Of a stretch of DNA of 64,000 nucleotides, positions 44,002 through 52,449 are shown one piece after another. Positions within the stretch are counted from its first letter, which is position 1, and every line of letters begins with the position of its first letter. The notes under the pieces were generated by a model, which was given only the letters and a program-made list of their open reading frames with translations, was not told the origin of the DNA and did no database searches. Location: the NCBI RefSeq assembly GCF_000826655.1, contig NZ_JXJO01000003.1, positions 1-64,000 of the forward strand, given 5' to 3'. A program made the position numbers and the translations under genes. Source of the stretch: Psychroserpens damuponensis (lineage in GTDB: Bacteria; Bacteroidota; Bacteroidia; Flavobacteriales; Flavobacteriaceae).

Positions 44002-44565
44002 TTATTCTGAAAGTTGAGCAATGCATAATTCTCTTACTTTCCAAAGGTCGTTATAACTTAATGATATATTTTGATTTACTAACCAAGATTTTAAGTAAGC
44101 TTGATGCCATTTTAACTTATAGTCTCCAATTTGCTCTGGTGTGATTAATGCCTCGTGTACTAACGTTTTAGCAAAAATGGGTGCTTCATTAGTATTGAAT
44201 GTGATGTCTTTAATGACGTTGTTTAATTTTAAATAGCAATGCGCTTCTGGAATGTAATCTAATTTATGAGCATCTAGTATGGAGCTAATTTTTGATGTAT
44301 TCTCCTTATTCATTTTAAAAATACCCATATACAATTGTAAATCTTCATAATTGTTTTCGAGGGCAATAGCCTTTAAAAATGCGTGTTTTGTAGAGCAAGT
44401 ACCCTTTCGTTCTTTTAAAATAAGTGTGTAATCACTTCGGTTGGTATTACGACCATAAGGTAATTGCTTAACAAATTCATATACAGACTCAAAATTAGTG
44501 AGACCTAAAGCAATACATTGTTTAGAAAGCGGTTTGCTATCCAGTAAATTAAAATACTTGACCAT
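44002..44565 (-). CDS. Transglutaminase-like cysteine protein
   Basis: 187 residues from the ATG at 44565. A Cys in KERKGTCSTKHAFLKAIA, a His in PEAHCYLKL and the Asp in VIKDIT appear in the order of the transglutaminase/papain-like triad, and KGTCSTKHAFL resembles the active-site helix. The first codons overlap the end of hutI by 17 bp, so translation is coupled. A role in histidine use or in peptide processing is not known. The family name is inferred from the triad only. Confidence 0.6.
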   Translation of the reverse strand: MVKYFNLLDSKPLSKQCIALGLTNFESVYEFVKQLPYGRNTNRSDYTLILKERKGTCSTKHAFLKAIALENNYEDLQLYMGIFKMNKENTSKISSILDAHKLDYIPEAHCYLKLNNVIKDITFNTNEAPIFAKTLVHEALITPEQIGDYKLKWHQAYLKSWLVNQNISLSYNDLWKVRELCIAQLSE

Positions 44566-45784
44566 TGATAATGACAGTTTCAATGTGATTATCACCAAAA
44601 GCATATGGTAAATGATAATAACTAGGAAGCTCTTTGGTAATGATTAAGTTTGCAATTTTTCCTCTACAAATACTTCCGTATCGGTTTGAAATTCCCATTG
44701 CATGTGCTCCATTTATGGTTGCAGCATTGATAGCTTCTTCTGGAGTTAATTTCATTTTAATACATGCTGTAGAGACTACAAAATTCATATTTCCACTAGG
44801 CGTAGAACCAGGATTATAATCTGTTGCTAAAGCGAGAGGCAATCCTGCATCTATAATTTGTCGTCCTGGTGTATATGGAATACTTAAAAAATACGAGCAA
44901 GAAGGTAAAGCGACAGGTATGGTATTTGATGTTTTTAATACAGAAATATCGTCGTCATTCAGTTCTTCTAAATGGTCTACAGAAAGTGCATTGTATTTTA
45001 CACCAATGGCAATACCACCAAAGGCGTTAAATTGATTCACATGAATTTTTGGTATCATTCCGTGTTCAATGCCTGCTTTTAAAATACGTTCGGTATCTTC
45101 TAAATCAAAATATCCTTTTTCACAAAAGACATCTATATAATCCGCTAAATGTTCTTTTGCAACTGCAGGAATCATTTCATTAACTACCACATCAATAAAA
45201 CCAGTTTTATTATCTTTAAACCCTTCAGGAATGGCATGCGCTGCTAATAGTGTAGGTTTAATACTTATTGGGAAATCATGTTTTAGTTTTTTGATAACCC
45301 GAAGCATTTTTAATTCGGCTTCTACAGTCAAACCATAACCAGATTTTATTTCAATAGCTCCTGTTCCTAGTTTTATAACATTGTGAAGTCGTTTAGCTGC
45401 TTGGTCATACAACGCATCTTCTGAAGTATTTTGTAACGTTTCCGCAGAATTTAAAATTCCACCACCACGATTTGCTATATCTTCATAGGATAAGCCATTA
45501 ATTCTATCAACAAACTCTTGAGTGCGATCTCCTGCATAGACAATATGTGTGTGTGAATCACACCAAGTTGGCAATACAATTTTACCAGTGGCATCAATAA
45601 CTTCATCTGCATCAAGATCTTCAAAATCATCCATGCTACCAAATTCAACAATAGTATCATGTTCAATTAAAACATAGGCATTTTTTAGTATCGGCAAGAC
45701 CTTCATGTCTTTACCTTTAACGATGGTTACATTTGTATCTCTAACTTGAAGAAGTTCTTTGATGTTTTTAATAAGTAATAGCAT
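44549..45784 (-). CDS. hutI: Imidazolonepropionase
   Basis: Amidohydrolase of 411 residues, third enzyme of histidine degradation (imidazolone-5-propionate to N-formimidoyl-glutamate). The metal motif DSHTHIVYAGDR lies near residue 75, followed by the Lys in EIKSGYGLT, the His in LLAAHAIPEGF and the Asp in ALATDYNPGS. Length matches HutI. It is in the same minus-strand region as hutG; hutH and hutU are not in this window. Confidence 0.93.
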   Translation of the reverse strand: MLLLIKNIKELLQVRDTNVTIVKGKDMKVLPILKNAYVLIEHDTIVEFGSMDDFEDLDADEVIDATGKIVLPTWCDSHTHIVYAGDRTQEFVDRINGLSYEDIANRGGGILNSAETLQNTSEDALYDQAAKRLHNVIKLGTGAIEIKSGYGLTVEAELKMLRVIKKLKHDFPISIKPTLLAAHAIPEGFKDNKTGFIDVVVNEMIPAVAKEHLADYIDVFCEKGYFDLEDTERILKAGIEHGMIPKIHVNQFNAFGGIAIGVKYNALSVDHLEELNDDDISVLKTSNTIPVALPSCSYFLSIPYTPGRQIIDAGLPLALATDYNPGSTPSGNMNFVVSTACIKMKLTPEEAINAATINGAHAMGISNRYGSICRGKIANLIITKELPSYYHLPYAFGDNHIETVIINGQVF

Positions 45785-45844
45785 AGTATAGTTCTAGATT
45801 ATAAATTTATAAATTAATCTAAAACTAAAGTAGGCTAGAGGTCT

Positions 45845-47257
45845 CTATTTTTTAATAAACTTAAATACGGTATTAGCATTGTTAATTTTTAGATAGTAGA
45901 TACCTGTTGTTAATTCTGAAACATCCAATGCGTCATGTAATTGCACGTGTTGAGATGTTATGATGTTACCAAGACTATTAAAAACAGTAATTTTTGAGGT
46001 TTCAGTCATTCCTGTAAAATAGAGTTTATCCTGTGTTGGGTTAGGAAACATAGTGATGTTAGCTTGCTTAATATCTGATACCGATAATACTATGTTTTGG
46101 TTGTTAAACATATTTACTGCATCGTCATTATAAGCTATGGTTGAGATGTCTAAATCGCCATCATTTTCAAAGTCGGCAAATGTAATGGTATAGGCTTGAC
46201 TTTGAGTAGCATCAATAATTTGTTCTGGTCCAAAACCACCAACACCATCGCTTTTAAACCAAACGATGTCGTTTCCAGCACCAGAAGCTGCACTGGTCAA
46301 AATAAAATCATTTAAATTATCGTTATCTAAATCTCTTAAATCTAAACATGCAGGATTGGAGATACTTGTACTTATAACAGTTTCTGCATAGGTTGCCGTA
46401 CCAGGAGATATTTCGGTGCGTTTAAACCAAGAGGCATCTCCTGTAATATCTGTCACTAAAATATCTAAGCTAGAATCGTTATCGACATCTTCTGCCATGA
46501 TACTAAAAATATAGTCTTTAGTATTTAGAGACACTACATTGGTATCTGCTGTGAAATTACCGTCGCCATCATTATAGAATACTTCAATTCTACAATCATT
46601 TGGGACACCATAAGCAATTGCATTACCAATGACACTATCAATATCACCATCAAAATCTATATCTTTCATGGCAAAGGCTCCTGGATTTATAATGGTATTG
46701 TTAATAATATTTTTTGTTCCAAAATTTCCTGAGCCATCATTTGCAAACCAAATGACTTCATTTCCATTATACGCTGCAACAGCAACATCTAAAGTTGTAT
46801 TATTATCTATGGTTCTAACGTAAACTTGACCTGGACCATTAATCGTAGCGCTAATTATTTGAGCAGCGCCAAAATTTCCTAGACCATCATTGGCGAACCA
46901 TACTAAGGTACCGTCACCAGATGATGTAGATACGACATCATTAAATCCATTTCCGTTTATATCGGCGATTGCAACGCCTCCTGCGTTACTTAATAATCCA
47001 ATAGGAGTTGATTGTATGTTAAAATTACCTGCACCATCATTTTTTAACCAATATACAGTGCCTCCAATGGTTGTGCTTACTACTAAATCAGGAAAAGCGT
47101 CATCATCAATTAATCCAGATGCGATGTTATAAGGCGCGTTTCCACCAGGTTGAGGCAACGCAATAGACTGCGTTTTATTAAATATAGTTTGGGAATAACC
47201 ATTAAAATTTCCGAAGAAAATTAAAATACTATAGAATAAAAAATTTTGTAAGTTCAT
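45845..47257 (-). CDS. FG-GAP/VCBS repeat secreted protein with T9SS sorting domain (A)
   Basis: 470 residues from the ATG at 47257 (the longer start is TTG), giving a signal peptide MNLQNFLFYSILIFFGNFNG. The body has about six repeats of the type GLIDDDAFPDLVVST, IADINGNGFNDVVST, DIDFDGDIDSVIG (calcium-binding D-x-D-x-D-x-D loops) alternating with VWFANDGLGNFG, as in FG-GAP/VCBS beta-propellers. The end (ITMFPNPTQDKLYF...GIYYLKI...FKFIKK) is a type A T9SS sorting domain. A surface or secreted adhesin or matrix role is likely. A TTCCGAAG copy (47209) lies in the signal region. Confidence 0.88.
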   Translation of the reverse strand: MNLQNFLFYSILIFFGNFNGYSQTIFNKTQSIALPQPGGNAPYNIASGLIDDDAFPDLVVSTTIGGTVYWLKNDGAGNFNIQSTPIGLLSNAGGVAIADINGNGFNDVVSTSSGDGTLVWFANDGLGNFGAAQIISATINGPGQVYVRTIDNNTTLDVAVAAYNGNEVIWFANDGSGNFGTKNIINNTIINPGAFAMKDIDFDGDIDSVIGNAIAYGVPNDCRIEVFYNDGDGNFTADTNVVSLNTKDYIFSIMAEDVDNDSSLDILVTDITGDASWFKRTEISPGTATYAETVISTSISNPACLDLRDLDNDNLNDFILTSAASGAGNDIVWFKSDGVGGFGPEQIIDATQSQAYTITFADFENDGDLDISTIAYNDDAVNMFNNQNIVLSVSDIKQANITMFPNPTQDKLYFTGMTETSKITVFNSLGNIITSQHVQLHDALDVSELTTGIYYLKINNANTVFKFIKK

Positions 47258-47329
47258 AGAAAATGGGTTGAAACTAAACAAGCAAGTAAATAGAGATTCA
47301 CTTGCTTGTTTTATGGTATGAATGAATTT

Positions 47330-49288
47330 TTATTGTTTGATAAACTTTCTTGTAAAATTAGAGTTGTTATCTTTTATAAAATAGATTCCATTATTTAATT
47401 GGGACACATCTACGTGGTCTCCAGAAGTAATTTTATTTGATAAAACAACTTGACCTAAGGCATTATATACTGAAATATCTAATACATTATTAAAATTACC
47501 AGCGAAGGTTAATTTATCTGTAGCTGGATTTGGGTAAATGATAAAATTGTTAGAATCAATGAAATCTATTGATAATGTTGATGAATATGTGCCAATTGGA
47601 AAAGGTGTAGAAGCAGTAGCATTATTTGTACCACCTTCTAATTCGTCTATTCCGCTAAAGTTCCAGTTTCCTGGTACAAAAACGACACCATCAGGACCTG
47701 TTGCAACAACTCTATAAGCCCAACCATCGGTATAATCCCAAACTTCACCATCACCATTGGTATTAATATCTCCATAAGTGTCTATAACGACTCCGTTTTC
47801 AAATAATTCAATAGCATCATCACCATTTATGTTCATTGCGTTGTCTGCATAATCAGTTGATTGTCCAAAAAATGCGGAAAATTGAGTTGATTCACTAGAC
47901 ACGTATATAAACTGACCAGTTGTAGCTGCTACTGCAGGAAATGAGAATTCTAGTCCGTCAGATCCACCACCATTGTTAGCGCTTCCTAATCCGAAGACAC
48001 TTAAATCTGGAATATCTTGTAAAACAAATATTTCAACACCTTTTGGCAATCCTCCAGATAGAGATCCATCAAAAACACCAGTTAAAACTAGAGCATTAGT
48101 TTTAGTGACTTTTAGGTTTTCTAAATAATTAAGGTCATCTTGGTTATAAGCGCAACTTGCAATGTCTAAATCACCATCTGCATCATAATCTGCAACATCA
48201 AATATAAATGCTTGGCTAGATGTATCATCTATAACTTGTTCTGTACCATAAGTTCCACCATTGTTTTTAAACCAAACAATGTCGTTACCAGCACCCGAAG
48301 TTCCACTACTTAAAATAATATCTTTAAGACCATCATTATCTAAATCTTGATGTTGTGCAAAGGCAGGATTTACTAATGAGGTCACAAAAGTGGTTTCTGT
48401 ATATCCACCAGCACCATCATCTTCATACCAATAGAAGTTACCAGTTGGGCCTCCACCATATGAAACTTCTGATACAAGAATATCTAAATTGGCATCGCCA
48501 TCTAAATCTTCAAAAGTAGCATTGAAAATACCATTTTTACCTGTAGTAACAGATGTAGCATCTTTAATAAAAGCAACTGTGCCACCAGGAATTAAATCAT
48601 TTCTAAAAATCTCTATGACATCTCCACTATAAGCTGCAGTTGCAACTATTGCATCTAAATCACCATCACCATCTATATCTTTCATGTTTACAACTCCAGG
48701 AGATGATAATGTATTGTCAATAATATTTGGACTACCAAAATTTCCTGCGCCATCGCCAGAGAACCAAAGAACTTGATTGTTAACTGAAGACGTTACAGCA
48801 ATATCTAAGTGACTATCACTATCTATGTTACCAACAAAAGAGCCGCTTAAACCATCATAAGCATCGGTAATTAATTGCTCTGTAGCAAAATTCCCAGCGC
48901 CATCATTTGCATACCAAACTAGTTTACTGTTTTGACCGTATGTTGCAGTAACATAACTACCAAAACCACTTGCAAGGACATCTTGAAAACCATCACCATT
49001 AATATCGACAAGCTTAACAGAACCTACATTTGTAAGTGTATTTGTAATTGGCGTTTGCTTTACAAATGTACCATCTCCATTACCTTTATACCAAACGATA
49101 ACATGATCTGCATCTGTACCAATTATAATATCTAAAAAAGGATCAGCATCTATTAATCCTGTAGCGATAGTGTAAGGATTATTTCCAGTATTAGCGTCAA
49201 TAGTTACTTTAGGTTCAAAAGTAGTTTGCGCAAATATTGATGTACAAGCACCAATTAATGTTAAAAAGCTAAGTAATTTTTGTTTCAT
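47330..49288 (-). CDS. FG-GAP/VCBS repeat secreted protein with lamin-tail-like insert and T9SS sorting domain (B)
   Basis: 652 residues. The signal peptide is MKQKLLSFLTLIGACTSIFAQ. The first 390 residues are VCBS/FG-GAP repeats like those of the downstream paralogue (LVDINGDGFQDVLA, DIDGDGDLDAIVA, VWYKGNGDGTF). Then comes an extra region (residues ~395-565) resembling a lamin-tail domain, with GDDAIELFENGVVIDTYGD and a WDYTDGWAYR motif. A T9SS sorting domain (FIIYPNPATDKLTF...RKFIKQ) closes it. It lies 72 bp upstream of the other copy, so a tandem pair created by duplication is likely. Confidence 0.88.
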   Translation of the reverse strand: MKQKLLSFLTLIGACTSIFAQTTFEPKVTIDANTGNNPYTIATGLIDADPFLDIIIGTDADHVIVWYKGNGDGTFVKQTPITNTLTNVGSVKLVDINGDGFQDVLASGFGSYVTATYGQNSKLVWYANDGAGNFATEQLITDAYDGLSGSFVGNIDSDSHLDIAVTSSVNNQVLWFSGDGAGNFGSPNIIDNTLSSPGVVNMKDIDGDGDLDAIVATAAYSGDVIEIFRNDLIPGGTVAFIKDATSVTTGKNGIFNATFEDLDGDANLDILVSEVSYGGGPTGNFYWYEDDGAGGYTETTFVTSLVNPAFAQHQDLDNDGLKDIILSSGTSGAGNDIVWFKNNGGTYGTEQVIDDTSSQAFIFDVADYDADGDLDIASCAYNQDDLNYLENLKVTKTNALVLTGVFDGSLSGGLPKGVEIFVLQDIPDLSVFGLGSANNGGGSDGLEFSFPAVAATTGQFIYVSSESTQFSAFFGQSTDYADNAMNINGDDAIELFENGVVIDTYGDINTNGDGEVWDYTDGWAYRVVATGPDGVVFVPGNWNFSGIDELEGGTNNATASTPFPIGTYSSTLSIDFIDSNNFIIYPNPATDKLTFAGNFNNVLDISVYNALGQVVLSNKITSGDHVDVSQLNNGIYFIKDNNSNFTRKFIKQ

Positions 49289-49366
49289 AGTATATGATTT
49301 ATTACGCTAAGATAGTTAAAAACCTCTAGACATCATCGTTTAATCGGTATTTGTAACGCTTTATCG

Positions 49367-50764
49367 TTATTTTAGAGAGCCAACCATGTTTTCAGGTTTT
49401 ACCCATTCATCGTATTCTTCAGCAGTAACATACCCAAGATTTATAGCTTCTACTTTTAAAGTTGTTCCGTTTTTATGTGCAGTATTAGCTATTTCCGCAG
49501 CCTTATAATATCCAATTTTGGTATTAAGTGCAGTAACCAACATTAATGAGTTGTTAAGTAATTGCTTTATTACTTCATGATTAGGCTCAATACCAGCAGC
49601 ACAATGTTCTTCAAAACTCACACAAGCATCACCTATAAGTTGTGCACTTTGTAACACATTTGCAGCCATCATTGGTTTAAAGACGTTAAGTTCATAATGA
49701 CCTTGAGTACCACCAACAGTGACAGCAACGTCGTTACCCATAACTTGAGCACACACCATTGTTAACGCTTCACATTGCGTAGGATTTACTTTTCCTGGCA
49801 TAATAGAACTTCCAGGTTCGTTAGCAGGAATAATAATTTCTCCAATACCACTTCTAGGCCCAGAGGCCATCATTCTAATGTCATTCGCGATTTTATTTAA
49901 CGACACGGCTAATTGTTTTAAAGCACCATGCGTTTCTACCAATGCATCGTGAGCAGCAAGAGCTTCAAACTTATTATCTGCGGAAACAAAAGGTAAATCG
50001 GTGAATTTTGCAATATAATCTGCAACAAGTTCGCTATATCCATCAGGAGTATTTAGACCTGTACCAACTGCAGTTCCTCCAAGAGCGAGTTCACTTAAAT
50101 GCGGAAGTGTGTTTTCTAAAGCTTTCAATCCGTGATCTAATTGTGATACGTATCCCGAAAATTCTTGTCCTAAAGTTAAAGGTGTAGCATCCATTAAATG
50201 AGTACGACCAATTTTAACTACATCTTTAAATGCGATAGATTTATTATGGAGTGTATTTCTTAATTGAATCACACCAGAGATGGTAGTTTCTACCACTTTT
50301 TTATAGATAGCGATATGCATTCCAGTAGGAAACGTATCATTAGATGATTGCGATTTATTAACATCATCATTTGGCTGAATCGTTTTTTCACCTTCACCAA
50401 TCACTTTACCAGCAATTTGATGTGCTCTATTAGCAATAACTTCATTGACATTCATATTACTTTGTGTGCCAGAACCCGTTTGCCAAATCACCAACGGAAA
50501 TTGATCATCATGCTTGCCTTCTAAAATTTCTTCACAAACCTGAGCAATCAAATCACGTTTTTCATTAGCCAAAACACCTAATTCACAATTAGTATAAGCA
50601 GCAGCTTTTTTAAGATAGGCAAATCCATAAACAATTTCTAAAGGCATGGATGCAACTGCTCCAATTTTAAAGTTGTTGCGAGAACGCTCAGTTTGAGCTC
50701 CCCAAAGTTTATCTGCAGGCACATTAACGTTACCCATTGTATCTTTTTCTATTCTATACTCCAT
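49367..50764 (-). CDS. fumC: Class II fumarate hydratase
   Basis: 465 residues, fumarase/aspartase superfamily. Visible are [18 protein letters not shown], the substrate loop [17 protein letters not shown], and the signature [15 protein letters not shown] with the catalytic Ser. It hydrates fumarate to malate in the TCA cycle. Length and motifs fit FumC rather than aspartase or argininosuccinate lyase. Monocistronic as far as seen. Confidence 0.95.
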   Translation of the reverse strand: MEYRIEKDTMGNVNVPADKLWGAQTERSRNNFKIGAVASMPLEIVYGFAYLKKAAAYTNCELGVLANEKRDLIAQVCEEILEGKHDDQFPLVIWQTGSGTQSNMNVNEVIANRAHQIAGKVIGEGEKTIQPNDDVNKSQSSNDTFPTGMHIAIYKKVVETTISGVIQLRNTLHNKSIAFKDVVKIGRTHLMDATPLTLGQEFSGYVSQLDHGLKALENTLPHLSELALGGTAVGTGLNTPDGYSELVADYIAKFTDLPFVSADNKFEALAAHDALVETHGALKQLAVSLNKIANDIRMMASGPRSGIGEIIIPANEPGSSIMPGKVNPTQCEALTMVCAQVMGNDVAVTVGGTQGHYELNVFKPMMAANVLQSAQLIGDACVSFEEHCAAGIEPNHEVIKQLLNNSLMLVTALNTKIGYYKAAEIANTAHKNGTTLKVEAINLGYVTAEEYDEWVKPENMVGSLK

Positions 50765-50766
50765 AA

Positions 50767-51206
50767 TTGTTTGTGTTTTTTAAGTTATAAATTTGTTGAC
50801 ACTATTTAAATTGTAATAAAAATTAGCAATTTTTAGCCATTTAAAATTGTGTATTTAAATTCAAGGTAAAGTTAAGAGTTTTGATTGTTTTTTTAGAAGG
50901 ATTTTTTCTTTTATTACTTCGGAAATTGGAACCTTTAATTTTTTGTCTATTAATTGAAAGTGTAGGCTCTAAACAGGTAAATATACGGTAACATTTTATG
51001 CTCTTATTAGTTATTTTTCAGATTTATAAATCAACACCCCAAAATCAATAACATTCAATTTAGTGATGACCGTTAGTGTTTTATAGACGGTTTTTTAGAG
51101 TTGTAAAGATGATAGAAGTGATGTAAAACATAATTTTTTGACTCTTTGTTAATTTGGATAATTCTAATGCCATTGGTCAAAAGAACCTATAGAAAAACGA
51201 TTATAA
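50767..51206. other. 440-bp intergenic region without a recognisable gene
   Basis: No credible ORF, tRNA or clear hairpin was seen. It separates the divergent fumC and 51207 genes, so it should hold both promoters, but I found no perfect TAnnTTTG box. One TTCCGAAG octamer (50917-50924) lies here, one of only two copies outside genes. Confidence 0.5.
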
Positions 51207-51680
51207 ATGAATCTAGATACCGATATACTTAATAAAATTATTAATTTTTTAAACGATATTCACATCGATGTTATTAAAACAGAATTACCTAGCGATACGT
51301 TTTTACCAGGATTAGAGCTTAAAGGTCAAGCAATACAATTAGATGTGAAAAAATTAAAATACCCAGGAGATTTATTACATGAAGCAGGTCATATCGCAGT
51401 TACACAAAAAGAAAAACGACCACTAATTGGTACAAAAACAATAGGTGAGGATTGGCCTAGTTTGGGTGATGAAATTGTAGCTATATTATGGTCATATGCT
51501 GCATTAAGTTATTTACAACTAGATCCAAAAGTTGTATTTCACTCAGAGGGTTATAAAAACGCCTCGTCTTGGTTTATAGAACAATTTAGCAGTGGAGTTT
51601 ATATGGGATTGCCACTTTTGGAATGGATGGGTATTTGTGATGCTAGTGAATTTCCTAAAGTCAAGCAGTGGTTACGATAA
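51207..51680 (+). CDS. Hypothetical protein with HEAGH zinc-protease-like motif
   Basis: 157 residues, soluble. The segment LKYPGDLLHEAGHIAVT contains an HExxH motif, and a later Glu in SLGDEIVAILWSYAALSYL could be the third ligand, as in IrrE/ImmA-type or other small zincins. No signal peptide is seen. The substrate is unknown and no known family name can be given. It has its own upstream region. Confidence 0.6.
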   Translation: MNLDTDILNKIINFLNDIHIDVIKTELPSDTFLPGLELKGQAIQLDVKKLKYPGDLLHEAGHIAVTQKEKRPLIGTKTIGEDWPSLGDEIVAILWSYAALSYLQLDPKVVFHSEGYKNASSWFIEQFSSGVYMGLPLLEWMGICDASEFPKVKQWLR

Positions 51681-51893
51681 AAGTTAATGTAAGTGTGAAA
51701 TTATATCAAAATAATTACTTTTCATTTCAAACTAAAATATTTGTTATGCGCAACGTTATAGAGTTTATACTTAAAAACTAATGTTGTTGATGCCTCTAAG
51801 TGTTTAAAGATTTAAGCATCATGTCATTGAGTTGTCCTTAAATTAGCCTTTTATGTATTCAACAATGCATTGTTAATAAAACTCAATTTTCTT

Positions 51894-51925
51894 ATTGCAA
51901 AATAAAACCCTTTATTATATCTTTG
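51894..51925 (+). promoter_or_regulatory. Promoter of the 60-residue membrane protein gene
   Basis: The -33-like ATTG (51894-51897) and TATCTTTG (51918-51925) are 20 bp apart, 20 bp before the ATG at 51946. This decides the start against the longer reading from 51895. Confidence 0.6.
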
Positions 51926-51945
51926 CCTTAACAAAAAATAAGCAC

Positions 51946-52128
51946 ATGTTCGATTTTGACCAATATTTAGGATTTTTAGCATTTTTAAGTATACTTACTT
52001 TAGGATTCTGGTTGATGATTTTCCTCATCACCTTTGTAATTCCTTACTGGATTGGTGGAGCACTTATTGAACGTTTAGGTGAAATGAAAGAAGAAAGAAA
52101 AGCAAAACGAGAAGCTGCAACACATTAA
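51946..52128 (+). CDS. Small membrane protein
   Basis: 60 residues from the ATG at 51946, chosen because it lies directly behind the promoter and removes an unlikely 17-residue extension. One long hydrophobic stretch (FLAFLSILTLGFWLMIFLITFVIPYWI) is followed by an amphipathic charged helix (ERLGEMKEERKAKREAA). The function is unknown. Confidence 0.6.
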   Translation: MFDFDQYLGFLAFLSILTLGFWLMIFLITFVIPYWIGGALIERLGEMKEERKAKREAATH

Positions 52129-52152
52129 GTAGTCTCTTTAGTTAATACATAT

Positions 52153-52188
52153 AAAAAAAAGGAAACCAATTTGGTTTCCTTTTTTTTA
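52153..52188. terminator. Palindromic terminator after the small membrane protein gene
   Basis: Stem AAAAAAAAGGAAACCA / TGGTTTCCTTTTTTTT with a 3-nt loop; A and T runs make it symmetric. Confidence 0.8.
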
Positions 52189-52258
52189 TTGTCACAATTT
52201 AAATAAAACTAATTTTTTACTTTTCTCTTTATTAAAAGAGGCCTTATTTGTTCTTAGT

Positions 52259-52316
52259 TGAAAAAACAAAGATGGAAAGTTAATTTGATATGCTTGTTTC
52301 AAATCAACTTTCCATC
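52259..52316 (-). terminator. Long-stem terminator in the 3' region of the TonB receptor gene
   Basis: Arms 52271-52288 and 52299-52316 form an 18-bp stem with one mismatch and a 10-nt loop. On the minus strand it is followed by TTTGTTTTTT. It lies about 130 bp after the receptor stop, leaving an unusually long 3' untranslated tail. The ORF read across this gap is not credible. Confidence 0.7.
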
Positions 52317-52449
52317 TACAATAATCTTTATGAAATTTAAATTCAACCGCTTTTATAATTAGTGAAGCAATTATTTTAGTAATATAGGTATTGCAATTTT
52401 CACCTAAGACTTTTAACAATAACTGTAAGCACTACACATTAAAAATTGA

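Noticed and set aside
52192-52419. Minus-strand ORF of 75 residues downstream of the TonB receptor gene
   Set aside because: It runs through the long terminator hairpin, shows no promoter or family features, and is probably chance.
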